Source of the DNA: VYFG01 sp965248685
GTDB lineage: Bacteria; Pseudomonadota; Gammaproteobacteria; Arenicellales; Poriferihabitantaceae
Direction of reading: 5' to 3'
Assembly (NCBI GenBank): GCA_965248685.1
Contig: CBDFKC010000003.1
Location: 2,480,001-2,544,000 of the forward strand
Length of the DNA stretch: 64,000 nt
Shown here piece by piece: positions 24,403 to 32,402 of the stretch. Positions within the stretch are counted from its first letter, which is position 1, and every line of letters begins with the position of its first letter. Made by a program: the position numbers and the translations under genes. Below the pieces are notes generated by a model that was not told where the DNA came from, did not search any database, and worked only from the letters and a program-made list of their open reading frames with translations.

Positions 24403-25530
24403 TTAAAAAATTTTACCTATCGCGCTCGCGAGGTTGTCTACGCTTCGGTCAACATTGCGGAGTTTATCAAGGCCAAACAGGCCCAGACGGAATGTCCGAT
24501 AGTCGTCAGGTTCGTCGCACATAAGGGGCACTCCCGCGGCAATTTGTAATCCTTCTGCTGCGAACTTGCTTCCATTTTGAATGTTGGGGTCGTCTGTATA
24601 GCTGACGACTACGCCTGGCGCTTCAAATCCGGGGGCTGCCACACTCGGGATGCCTTTATCATGCAATAGATCTCGGACGCGTTGGCCTAGTTCAGCCTGG
24701 GCGTTACGTGCGGTATCGAAGCCAAACTCCCCCAGTTCCTGCATTACATTTCGAAAGGTAACCAGAGAGTCTGTAGGCATTGTTGCATGATAAGCATGCC
24801 CGCCGTTCTCATACGCCTGCATAATTTGCAGCCATTTTTTAAGATCGCATGCGAAGCTGCTGCTGGTGGTGTTATCAATTTTTGCAAGGGCATTGGATCC
24901 GAGCATGACCAGTCCGCTGCTGGGGGATGCACTCCAGCCTTTTTGTGGTGCGCTGATCAGGATATCAACACCGGTTTGTTGCATATCGACCCACATTGCT
25001 CCCGAGGCAATACAGTCCAGTACAAACAGACCGCCGTGGGCATGCACCGCGTTAGCAACCTGGGTCAGGTACTCAGCAGGCAACATCATTCCAGAAGAAG
25101 TTTCGACATGAGGTGCAAAAACTACTTCGGGTTCCAACTCCTTGATCGTACTAATGACATGGTCAATATTTGGTGCAGCGAAAGGAGCCTGGTGCACAGG
25201 GGAAATCATTGCTGCCTTGAGTACGGTTTCGCTAGCTGGAATTCCGCAGGTCTCAAAAATTTGAGTCCAACGGTAACTAAACCAGCCATTGCGAATTACC
25301 AGGCATTTTTTACCGGTGGCAAATTGCCGTGCAACGGCTTCCATAGCGTAGGTGCCACCTCCAGGAACCACGATGGCGGAAGACGAGTTATAGACTTGCT
25401 TCAGGGTTGTTGAAATGTCGTTCATTACTCCCTGGAAGGAATTTGACATATGATTGAGTGAACGATCAGTAAATACAACTGAGTACTCAAGTAACCCTTC
25501 CGGGTCGATATTTGGCAATAAAGCGGGCAT
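24403..25530 (-). CDS. Class V PLP-dependent aminotransferase (alanine-glyoxylate type)
   Basis: About 375 residues from ATG 25530 (MPALLPNIDPEGLLEYSVVF); an upstream in-frame ATG (25566) adds an atypical leader. PLP features: GGGTYAMEAVARQF near 60-75, FAPHVETSSGM, LDCIASGAMWVDMQQTGVDILISAPQKGWS with the Schiff-base lysine in PQKGWS, and the C-terminal FRLGLFGLDKL. Family members transaminate alanine or serine with glyoxylate or act on phosphonate-like substrates; the exact substrate is not deducible. It is not obviously linked to the sulfur genes. Confidence 0.86.
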   Translation of the reverse strand: MPALLPNIDPEGLLEYSVVFTDRSLNHMSNSFQGVMNDISTTLKQVYNSSSAIVVPGGGTYAMEAVARQFATGKKCLVIRNGWFSYRWTQIFETCGIPASETVLKAAMISPVHQAPFAAPNIDHVISTIKELEPEVVFAPHVETSSGMMLPAEYLTQVANAVHAHGGLFVLDCIASGAMWVDMQQTGVDILISAPQKGWSASPSSGLVMLGSNALAKIDNTTSSSFACDLKKWLQIMQAYENGGHAYHATMPTDSLVTFRNVMQELGEFGFDTARNAQAELGQRVRDLLHDKGIPSVAAPGFEAPGVVVSYTDDPNIQNGSKFAAEGLQIAAGVPLMCDEPDDYRTFRLGLFGLDKLRNVDRSVDNLASAIGKIF

Positions 25531-25673
25531 AATTTTTATTTGTATACGAAGTTGAAACGCAATCAAATCTAATTGCGGGTGAATGAGCAGTGGAACTGGC
25601 GGCGTCCAGCCCAGTACTAGCGGAACGGTAAAAGTATAGTTGAAATAGTGACTACGAATCCAGCTAGCCGTAG

Positions 25674-26108
25674 CTAACTCGCGATATATTGCTGCAAATG
25701 CTCAATTGTATCTTGTTGTTCCTTAATAATACTGCCTACCAGATCTCGAATAGATACCATACCAACCACGCGGTCTCCGTCCTTAACTGGCAAATGTCGA
25801 AAATCATGATGACTCATAAGGGCCATACACTCGTCGACGCTGTTCTTGCGTGTGGTGCAGATGACTTTACGGGTCATAATATCTTCGACCCGGGTGGTAT
25901 CTGAAGTCTTTCCAGTTAATATCATTTTCCTGGCGTAGTCCCGTTCGCTCAATACGCCACAGAGTTGATCATTTTCCATCACCAAAATACATCCGATGTC
26001 ATGGATTTTCATAATCTCCAATGCTTCCCTTACGGTTTGCCTGGGCAGTATGCTCCAAATTTGTGACTCAGGGGACTTTGCGTCCAGGAGAGTTCCAATT
26101 GAATTCAT
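25674..26108 (-). CDS. Two-CBS-domain protein
   Basis: 144 residues consisting of tandem CBS domains: VREALEIMKIHDIGCILVMENDQLCGVLSERDYARKM and VEDIMTRKVICTTRKNSVDECMALMSHHDFRHLPVKDGDRVVGMVSIRDLV. Stand-alone CBS pairs bind adenosyl nucleotides and regulate partner proteins, mostly unknown. ATG at 26108 with GGAGAT upstream. It follows the leftward thioredoxin gene by 180 bases but has no clear functional link. Confidence 0.88.
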   Translation of the reverse strand: MNSIGTLLDAKSPESQIWSILPRQTVREALEIMKIHDIGCILVMENDQLCGVLSERDYARKMILTGKTSDTTRVEDIMTRKVICTTRKNSVDECMALMSHHDFRHLPVKDGDRVVGMVSIRDLVGSIIKEQQDTIEHLQQYIAS

Positions 26109-26286
26109 TTCGTATATCTCCTAGCTAATTTATATAATGAAAATAGTACCAAAATTCGGCGTCTTATGCAGAATCGACATAGTGGTGAATCTGCATGATT
26201 TTTTCGGCGAATCAGTCATCTTGTGAAATTGATGTTAAATTCAAAAAAATCAACATAAAATCAATAAGTTAAAAATTTAACTTAAA

Positions 26287-27324
26287 CTAATATTTCCAAA
26301 TATCTACATCGGCCCCGGTGTGACGAATTCGTTCAGCTCGCGCGGTCAAATAACGTTGGAAGCTGGGTTCGGTTTGATAGGAGCCGGAAGCAACATAGTC
26401 GAAAGCGCCAAGAATATGGAATGTCCTGAACATCGCGGTGATCTTAATGATTTGTTTACCCCCTGCGTCATACAAAACGATTGCAGGAACATATCCCAAC
26501 CCCAGACTGTCAGCCCATTTTTTTGCAGTGGTAGCGGTTCCATCAGGTTTTACCACAGGGGTATCAGCCCACCGGTTCAACTGAATGATATTGAACTGTC
26601 CAAGCAACGTTGCAGCTGCGGGGTCTGTAAAGGTTTTTTGGTGTAGCAGATCACAATTTTCGCACTCCGGTTCTTCGAACAATACCGCGGCTGGACTGGT
26701 GTCGGATAATACCGACAAGTCATAGGGCTGTTGAATCAACCAGTCTTCGCCGTTCATTTCTCCGTCTATTTTTGTTTGCTTCAGGGTTTCGACAAAATCT
26801 GTGTAGGTTGTCTGTTGTTCTTTTTTTTCGGCAACATAGCTTAGTGCTGTAACAAATTCTGAGGGTGGGTAGTATCCGTCTAGTCTCAATACAACTTTTC
26901 CTTTTTCATTAAAGAACATAAGGGTTGGGGTAAAACTCACGTTCAACGCAGCCGCGAGTGTTTTCTCGGAAAACTGCTTTCCCCCCACCTGTATAACTTC
27001 CCGATCTCCCCACATATTGATTGCCACAAGGTCAAAATTCTTTTTAACCTTTGCTGCGATTGCTGAATTACCAAAATTGTCGTTAACCAATTTATTGCAA
27101 TATGGGCAACCATCCTGATGAAAATAGAGTATCACCCTCTTGCCGGCGTTTGCTGCCTCATCGATGTCTTCCTCAAAATCGAGAAAACTCTGTTTGAACC
27201 ACTCCGGAAACACGGTTTCTTTGGCTCCAAGAAATTTGCCAACATTGGTTTCCTGGGCCGCCGTATTTAATAATAAGCCGAACAGCAGGCAAATTATCAT
27301 GATTGGCGAGTAGCGAAATTTCAT
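26287..27324 (-). CDS. Exported protein with two thioredoxin-fold domains
   Basis: 345 residues. A signal peptide is followed by thioredoxin domain 1 with YFHQDGCPYCNKLV (Cys73, Cys76) and cis-Pro in SFTPTLMFFNE (Pro133), and domain 2 with FEEPECENCDLLHQ (Cys221, Cys224) and GYVPAIVLYD (Pro280). Each domain is SoxW-like, and both share an RWAD/MWGD strand; tandem fusion is unusual for this family. The acidic Cys-Glu-Asn-Cys motif of domain 2 differs sharply from CPYC and suggests a different potential. It lies divergent to the methionine-rich protein gene (260-base shared promoter region), suggesting a common thiol or methionine redox role. Confidence 0.82.
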   Translation of the reverse strand: MKFRYSPIMIICLLFGLLLNTAAQETNVGKFLGAKETVFPEWFKQSFLDFEEDIDEAANAGKRVILYFHQDGCPYCNKLVNDNFGNSAIAAKVKKNFDLVAINMWGDREVIQVGGKQFSEKTLAAALNVSFTPTLMFFNEKGKVVLRLDGYYPPSEFVTALSYVAEKKEQQTTYTDFVETLKQTKIDGEMNGEDWLIQQPYDLSVLSDTSPAAVLFEEPECENCDLLHQKTFTDPAAATLLGQFNIIQLNRWADTPVVKPDGTATTAKKWADSLGLGYVPAIVLYDAGGKQIIKITAMFRTFHILGAFDYVASGSYQTEPSFQRYLTARAERIRHTGADVDIWKY

Positions 27325-27584
27325 TAAATTGCTTCTAAATATGGGTTGGGTTCCGGGTTTCGCAGAAGTGTGTTCCGTAAAATTCTAGCGTATTAAACAA
27401 ACCGTTTCCATGTCTTGGGCTTAATGTTCTTATGAATATACAGGATGGGATATTGGATTTGTGGGACGACTATTACTCCATTATCCATTCTGGAATCCAC
27501 CATAGCGGTTGGCAAACTCTATACTTGCCTCATAAGGGCATCAATTGATCTGCCCACATATTGCTCTAAATTCGAGGATTGACA

Positions 27585-28316
27585 ATGAAAAAACTGATTT
27601 CCACTATATCGTTAGCGATAGTGATGTTTTCGCCATCTTTGGTGATCGCGCAAACCGATGAACAACCCGCTCTGGATTTTACCCAGATGATGAATTCAAT
27701 GATGGCGTCAAAAAATGCCACGGGGCAAAACGCAAACCCGGCACCAGCGATGCCACAGATGGGGAATCCGATGGGCATGATGAACCCCATGGGCATGATG
27801 AATCCCATGAGTATGATGAGTCCAATGGGGATGATGAACCCTACGAGTATGATGAATCCAATGGGCATGATGAATCCCATGAGCATGATGAGCCCCATGG
27901 GGATGATGAACCCGATGATGATGGCTCCTATGATGATGGGGCCAATGTCGATGATGGGGGGAGCAGGAATGGGTGGTGCTGCCCCCGCTGACCAACAACT
28001 GGGCGCTGCGATGATGATGAATCCACAAAACTGGTTAAACCCCTCCACGTACAGTTATATGATGAGTCCACAAGCTATGCAGTCAAGAATGAACCCGGCT
28101 TCCTGGATGGCGATGATGAACCCTTCGATTTACATGTCATTGATGAACCCGAATGCATACATGCAGGTGATGAGTCAGGCTATGAATCCGGATACATTCA
28201 CCAAAATGGCCGAGCAGCTGATGAAACCAGAGGCGTATCAGGCGTGGTATGAATCTGCAGTTTCCGGATTAAAACAGGCCGCTGAGGAAGTCGCTGAAGG
28301 TAGCGTCGCAGAGTAG
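27585..28316 (+). CDS. Exported methionine-rich protein with MNPMxM hexapeptides and nonapeptide repeats
   Basis: 243 residues from ATG 27585 (GAGGATT upstream), signal peptide ending VIAQ. Methionine is about 24 percent (58 of 243). Residues 60-113 are nine consecutive six-residue units of type MNPM(G/S)M. A Met/Gly-rich linker follows, then nine-residue units of type MNPxxxMxx (five in tandem at 151-195, two more at 200-208 and 213-221), and a charged helical tail. No family recognised. The only cysteine-free redox residue is methionine; copper binding, oxidant scavenging or surface adhesion to sulfur are possible. Shares its nonapeptide with the protein at 31605-32207. Antisense frames here are artefacts of the repeat. 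Confidence 0.8.
   Translation: MKKLISTISLAIVMFSPSLVIAQTDEQPALDFTQMMNSMMASKNATGQNANPAPAMPQMGNPMGMMNPMGMMNPMSMMSPMGMMNPTSMMNPMGMMNPMSMMSPMGMMNPMMMAPMMMGPMSMMGGAGMGGAAPADQQLGAAMMMNPQNWLNPSTYSYMMSPQAMQSRMNPASWMAMMNPSIYMSLMNPNAYMQVMSQAMNPDTFTKMAEQLMKPEAYQAWYESAVSGLKQAAEEVAEGSVAE
27762..27923 (+). repeat. Nine tandem 18-base units encoding MNPMxM
   Basis: 162 bases, nearly exact 18-base periodicity around ATGATGAACCCCATGGGC. Units differ by codon changes (AAC/AAT, CCC/CCG/CCA, GGC/AGT/AGC), and two serve as MSP or MNPTSM variants. A larger period is visible: the block MNPMGM-MNPMSM-MSPMGM recurs, suggesting a duplicated three-unit block. Such arrays can change length by slippage or recombination. 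Confidence 0.85.
28035..28169 (+). repeat. Five tandem 27-base units encoding nonapeptides
   Basis: Residues 151-195: LNPSTYSYM, MSPQAMQSR, MNPASWMAM, MNPSIYMSL, MNPNAYMQV. Position 3 is always Pro and the aromatic or Met at position 6 is mostly kept. The DNA is diverged between units, so this repeat is old and held by selection at protein level. Confidence 0.8.
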
Positions 28317-28389
28317 TTTTCCGGAGTCTCAGAATCCACGCGAATCGGAATCTTAACTAACTATTTTCGTGACTTATTAGAGAAAGATC

Positions 28390-29115
28390 ATGAGGTTATC
28401 GTCGAAATTACTAGCAATATTTTTATTATCTTTACCAATCTTAGCTTTTACTATCTTACCGGTGGAAAGTGCTAGTGCCCAGGATAATAATGCGAATATT
28501 CGATCTGCACTGGAGCAGCTGAGAAAAAGTAACGGGCTACCATTTCCAGTGCCCATGATGATGCAGCCCCCTGGGCAAAGAAATTGGGAGCCAAACACGG
28601 TAACTGAGATTTTCCCGCCCGAGGCCCGACGTGCGATGATACAAAATATGGGGGCGGCGAATCCATGGTCATTGCGCCAGGTTTTTGGATTCATGACGCT
28701 AAAAATGAAGGCGGCGGAAGGCTTGAGTGTTGAAGATGTTGTTGAAGCCATGGACAGTCGGGCGGTGGAGGAAAATCTTAAGAAGTCTGGCCACAATAAG
28801 GTTTGGCAAGAGATTGAAGCCAAGACCGGGGCGCCTACTCCGAAGTTTGAGATCTTGCAGTACTGTGATGCCCTCGTCGCGCGAATGGTACTTGACTATA
28901 GTCCGGAATTTTCGATATTTCTTCCGTGTCGAATCTCGGTGCTTGAAGATGCTGCCGGTGACGTGTGGTTAATGACAATGGATTGGGACGTGTCCTGGTT
29001 ATCGTTTGTCTGGCATCCTGACTCTCAAATTGACCAGGAGTTGAAAAAAAATGGGCGTCGAATTCGTGATGCCATGGTGTCCATCATGGAAGCAGGTGCG
29101 ACGGGCGAGTGGTAG
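28390..29115 (+). CDS. Exported DUF302-domain protein
   Basis: 241 residues: signal peptide (LLAIFLLSLPILAFTILPVESASA), an N-terminal part with PFPVPMMMQPPG and KMKAAEGLSVEDVVEAMDSRAVEENLKK, then a DUF302 domain around LQYCDALVARMVLDYSPEFSIFLPCRISVLEDAAGDVWLMTMDW. The FLPCRI and WLMTM signatures are typical. DUF302 proteins are common near thiosulfate and sulfide oxidation genes, with biochemistry unsettled. It follows the methionine-rich gene by 74 bases in the same direction, so possible co-transcription. Confidence 0.82.
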   Translation: MRLSSKLLAIFLLSLPILAFTILPVESASAQDNNANIRSALEQLRKSNGLPFPVPMMMQPPGQRNWEPNTVTEIFPPEARRAMIQNMGAANPWSLRQVFGFMTLKMKAAEGLSVEDVVEAMDSRAVEENLKKSGHNKVWQEIEAKTGAPTPKFEILQYCDALVARMVLDYSPEFSIFLPCRISVLEDAAGDVWLMTMDWDVSWLSFVWHPDSQIDQELKKNGRRIRDAMVSIMEAGATGEW

Positions 29116-29161
29116 GGTTTTCCTGATGCACAGTAAATTAAAAGGTAGATGTTCCAACCTG

Positions 29162-30112
29162 ATGAAGTCGCTGATCTGTTTGATTTCAATTTTCATCAAC
29201 TCGTTTTCCTATGCGGAAACGGAAGCCGGGCCAATTACGGCATCTTATTCAGCGAAAAAGATTAGTGAGCATGTATATGTTATTCATGGCCCAGAGGGAC
29301 TGCCGAGTGCAGAGAATCAGGGGTTTATGAATAATCCCGGTTTCGTTATAACCGGCACAGGAGTGGTCGTTATTGATCCCGGTAGCAGTATCCAAATTGG
29401 CAAAATGGTATTGCAAAAAATAAAGCAGACTACGGATTTGCCAGTTGTGGCGACATTTTCAAGCCACATTCATGGAGACCATTGGCTTGGGAACCAGGCG
29501 ATTAAGCAAACCTATCCCGAGGTGAAGATGTATGCCCACCCTAATTTAATCCAGCAAGCTCAGGATGGGGAAGGGGATAATTGGGTTGAGCTGATGAACA
29601 ATCTTACCAACGGTGCAACCGCGGGTACCAAGCCGGTTGTTCCAAAAATTCCCGTTATTGACGGTGACAGTATCGAGATCGGTGGCATCAACTTTGAGAT
29701 TCATCATCGTGGGCAGGCCCACACATCGTCGGATATTGCTATCCTGATTCATCCTGACAATACTTTGTTTACCGGTGACCTGGTTTTTAATAGTCGATTG
29801 GGCAGGATGGATGATGGGAATTTTTCCGGGCTATTGCAAACCCTGGATTATTTGATCAGCCTGTCGCCGACCCTCGTGGTTCCAGGCCACGGAAAGACCG
29901 GCAACATTAGCATTATCCGCCAGAACAAATCGTTTTACAGTACGTTATATCAAACCATAGAAAAATATTTTGAAGAAGGACTGCCGGATTTTGAAATTAA
30001 GGATATTGTGGTAGAGCGCCTAGTCGAGTTTACCGGTTGGGCCGGATTCAAAGAGGGTATTGGTCGTATGGTGAGCATCGGATATCTTGAGGTGGAACAG
30101 GACAGTTTTTGA
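29162..30112 (+). CDS. Exported metallo-beta-lactamase-fold hydrolase (SoxH-like)
   Basis: About 316 residues from ATG 29162, which starts a good signal peptide (MKSLICLISIFINSFSYAE); the frame is open back to 29051, inside the previous gene. Intact metal motif SSHIHGDHWLGN, then HRGQAHTSSD, LFTGDLVFNSRLGRMDDGNF and VVPGHGKTG. Related exported hydrolases are named SoxH in sox clusters, with unknown substrate. Compare the paralogue at 10542-11942, in which the same motif is lost. It starts 47 bases after the DUF302 gene, so probably one operon. Confidence 0.85.
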   Translation: MKSLICLISIFINSFSYAETEAGPITASYSAKKISEHVYVIHGPEGLPSAENQGFMNNPGFVITGTGVVVIDPGSSIQIGKMVLQKIKQTTDLPVVATFSSHIHGDHWLGNQAIKQTYPEVKMYAHPNLIQQAQDGEGDNWVELMNNLTNGATAGTKPVVPKIPVIDGDSIEIGGINFEIHHRGQAHTSSDIAILIHPDNTLFTGDLVFNSRLGRMDDGNFSGLLQTLDYLISLSPTLVVPGHGKTGNISIIRQNKSFYSTLYQTIEKYFEEGLPDFEIKDIVVERLVEFTGWAGFKEGIGRMVSIGYLEVEQDSF

Positions 30113-30322
30113 TTCACCAGATTCATAATGTTCAAAGTGGCAGTATATAGAGTTATCGATAGACACATCATTAAGTTAACTGACTAATACTCTGTTTGCA
30201 GGCACATTAGATTTAATGATTTCTCAATTGAACTGAATTTCTTCTGGCACTGCAAGAAGTGATAAATTAGCCATCTTCGATTGTTTGTTTCGTTCATTCC
30301 CGAACTCGCATAACTGCACTTA

Positions 30323-31435
30323 ATGAATAGCCAATCCAGCCCGCAAACCCGCATGCGGCAATACCTTCAATTAGTTGCCACTGGCCCAGAACTGAGCAAG
30401 TCATTGACTGTCGCCCAGGCTGAAGACGGTATGGAAATGATTCTCAATCACGAGATAGATGCGGTACAAACAGGTATCTTTCTAATTGCTCTAAGAATGA
30501 AGCGCGAGACCGACGAAGAAAATGTTGGGATATTGAATGCGTTGATCAAGCGTTTGCATCATAAACAAACAGCGGCTCCCGCGATAATTGCGCTGGCGGA
30601 CCCGTTCAACGGGTATTTACGTGGACATCCGGCGACCCCCTTTTTGCCCGCGGTGATCGCAGCATGCGGTTTGCCTGCTTATAGTCATGGCGTGGGGGCA
30701 GTGGGGCCGAAATACGGAATGACCAGCCGAATGGTGCTTCAAGCCGCCGGTCAAAGCATAGACTTGACCGTTGAAGAGGCGGCTGCGCGGATCGATAACC
30801 CGGATATAGGATGGGCGTATCTGGATCAGAAGCACTACGTTCCGGCGCTTCATGGACTAGTGGAATTGCGGGACTTGATGGTAAAACGCAGTTGCCTGTC
30901 TACCCTTGAGGTTGTTCTTAAACCATTATCTGGATCAAGGGCAACCCATTTAATGACGGGGTTTGTACATAAAGCCTACCCTCCGGTATACGCCAAATTG
31001 GCCAGGCACGCTGGATTTGATTCCGCAGCTCTGGTGCGTGGTGTTGAAGGTGGTTGTATTCCCTCGTTAAGCCAGCTATCGCGATATTTTAGTATTAATC
31101 TGGGTCAGGAACTGGTGCTTAATCGGTTAGTTCCAACCGATCTCGGAATTGTGCAACAATCTCGGATCGTTTCTCTTTCTGCGTCTCATGCGGAAATAAT
31201 GGAGCAAACAGGATATGGCTCGACCGATGTGATGGAACCTGTTATCGCCCAGAATCTTGAAATTGGTCTCGGCGCATTGATTAACGACGACGGGCCGATG
31301 CGAGACAGCTTGATCTACGGCGCTGCGATAGCATTGACCCAGGCCGGAATTGTCTCGGGACTGGTCGCTGGTGCTGATCGGGCCAGGGCCGTGATATCCA
31401 ATGGCGAGGCGTTGGCGAGGTTTCAAGCCGGTTAG
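30323..31435 (+). CDS. TrpD-like phosphoribosyltransferase-family protein
   Basis: 370 residues with the anthranilate-phosphoribosyltransferase fold: N-terminal helical domain (LTVAQAEDGMEMILNHEIDAVQTGIFLIALRMKRETDEE), then LAACGLPAYSHGVGAVGPKYGMTSRMVLQAAG and YPPVYAKLARHAGFDSAALVRGVEGG. The canonical TrpD GTGGD loop is replaced by the GVGAVGPKYGMTS region, so it is not a standard tryptophan enzyme but a TrpD2-like protein (some bind nucleic acid). No other trp gene is near. Frequent in sulfur oxidisers, role unknown to me. Confidence 0.75.
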   Translation: MNSQSSPQTRMRQYLQLVATGPELSKSLTVAQAEDGMEMILNHEIDAVQTGIFLIALRMKRETDEENVGILNALIKRLHHKQTAAPAIIALADPFNGYLRGHPATPFLPAVIAACGLPAYSHGVGAVGPKYGMTSRMVLQAAGQSIDLTVEEAAARIDNPDIGWAYLDQKHYVPALHGLVELRDLMVKRSCLSTLEVVLKPLSGSRATHLMTGFVHKAYPPVYAKLARHAGFDSAALVRGVEGGCIPSLSQLSRYFSINLGQELVLNRLVPTDLGIVQQSRIVSLSASHAEIMEQTGYGSTDVMEPVIAQNLEIGLGALINDDGPMRDSLIYGAAIALTQAGIVSGLVAGADRARAVISNGEALARFQAG

Positions 31436-31489
31436 TTTGCTTGAAAGAGTTTATGATTAACGACGACTTTCATATCTGTTCTAAGAGGG

Positions 31490-31520
31490 ATAAAAAAACC
31501 GTACCAGTGTATTGGTACGG
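31490..31520 (-). terminator. Rho-independent terminator of the leftward methionine-rich gene
   Basis: Read on the minus strand: stem CCGTACCA / TGGTACGG with a 6-base loop followed by seven T. It lies about 85 bases after the stop of the gene ending at 31605. The stem is perfect. It may also serve weakly for the rightward TrpD-like gene on the other side. Confidence 0.85.
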
Positions 31521-31604
31521 CAATCATGCAGGGTGAGGTATAAAACCATGCCATTCGGTGCAGGATGAATTTATATCGATACAGTAGATTTCATCGGACA
31601 GAAA

Positions 31605-32207
31605 CTATTGTGCCCCTGAATCAGTCTCCGCCTCAACTGAATCAGTCTTGGGTTGGATGGAGGCCATGAAATTTTCTGGATTGACGAAATTACCTAAACT
31701 TGCAGGATTCATCCAGGCGGCGAACGAAGAAGGATTAACAAATCCAGCATAGCTATTCATATTAAGCATCTGACTAAACATCTCAGGATTCATTGCTTGC
31801 AGATGGGAGTTAGGATTCATCCAGCTACTGATTGCTTCCGGATTCATCATTGAGGTAAATACTGCTGGATTCATCCAGGCCATCCAGTTTTGCGGATTCA
31901 TAAATTCCGCAAAAAACTGAGGTTGCATGAACTGCATATAATTCATTGGGTTGGTCATCGCCTGATGCAGTTGGGTGTGAGACGACGGTGCAATAAAATT
32001 AGTCCAGGTGGTAGGTTTAATTGGGTGGATATCCATCGTGGCGCCAGCTACATCGGTATTGTTCCCCATAAAGCCCGAGAACATTGTCATTGGATTCATC
32101 ATGTTGGTTGAATTGGGCGCGTCGGTCGAATCGGTAGCCTGGGCTGAACCAGTAGCAAGGATCAGTCCTAGAGCAGCAAACGAAGCTAGTTTGGCAAATA
32201 TGTTCAT
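31605..32207 (-). CDS. Exported nonapeptide-repeat (MNPxxxxxx) protein
   Basis: 200 residues: signal peptide (FAKLASFAALGLILATGSAQA), a linker with MMNPMTMFSGFMG, then eleven uninterrupted nine-residue repeats at residues 85-183. Examples are MNPQNWMAW, MNPAVFTSM, MNPEAISSW, VNPSSFAAW and MNPASLGNF: position 1 Met/Val/Leu, 2 Asn, 3 Pro, 6 and 9 usually aromatic or Met. The tail is acidic. Methionine is 11-12 percent. No family recognised. Clearly related to the repeat half of the protein at 27585-28316, in opposite orientation 3.3 kb away. The regular period suggests a stacked solenoid or a multivalent surface. Own terminator and operator-like palindrome. Confidence 0.8.
   Translation of the reverse strand: MNIFAKLASFAALGLILATGSAQATDSTDAPNSTNMMNPMTMFSGFMGNNTDVAGATMDIHPIKPTTWTNFIAPSSHTQLHQAMTNPMNYMQFMQPQFFAEFMNPQNWMAWMNPAVFTSMMNPEAISSWMNPNSHLQAMNPEMFSQMLNMNSYAGFVNPSSFAAWMNPASLGNFVNPENFMASIQPKTDSVEAETDSGAQ
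31659..31955 (-). repeat. Eleven 27-base units encoding nonapeptide repeats
   Basis: 297 bases, exact 27-base phase without insertions, coding residues 85-183 of the protein. DNA units are diverged while the Asn-Pro core and hydrophobic positions persist, so selection acts on the peptide. A twelfth decayed unit may start at IQPK. Confidence 0.85.
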
Positions 32208-32296
32208 ATTGACTCCTTAATAAAATTAAAATTGGAGATCAGATTGTCTATAAATCAAGCTCCTGGGGGTATATCCTGTATGGGTAAAACTAACAT

Positions 32297-32316
32297 ATAT
32301 TAGAGATATCTAATAT
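32297..32316. promoter_or_regulatory. AT-rich palindrome between methionine-rich and sterol-desaturase genes
   Basis: Arms ATATTAGA and TCTAATAT around GATA, 90 bases before the leftward repeat-protein start and 86 bases before the rightward gene. Perfect 8-base arms; typical size for an ArsR-type dimer site. A smaller related repeat is at 3086-3101. Regulator unproven. Confidence 0.45.
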
Positions 32317-32402
32317 TATTATTTACTACTAAACAGGTATATGTACTTTGGATTATCAAGCAGGGGGTACACTGACGGTGGCAGTAATGAAGGTTTCTTC
32401 AA

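Noticed and set aside
27762..27923. CRISPR-like array
   Set aside because: Contiguous 18-base coding repeats with no unique spacers; it is a protein repeat, and no cas genes are present.
27708..28028. Long His-rich and Ile/Met-rich frames antisense to the Met-rich gene
   Set aside because: They are mirror products of the ATG-rich tandem repeat; no ribosome-binding site, and the plus-strand protein has signal peptide and RBS.
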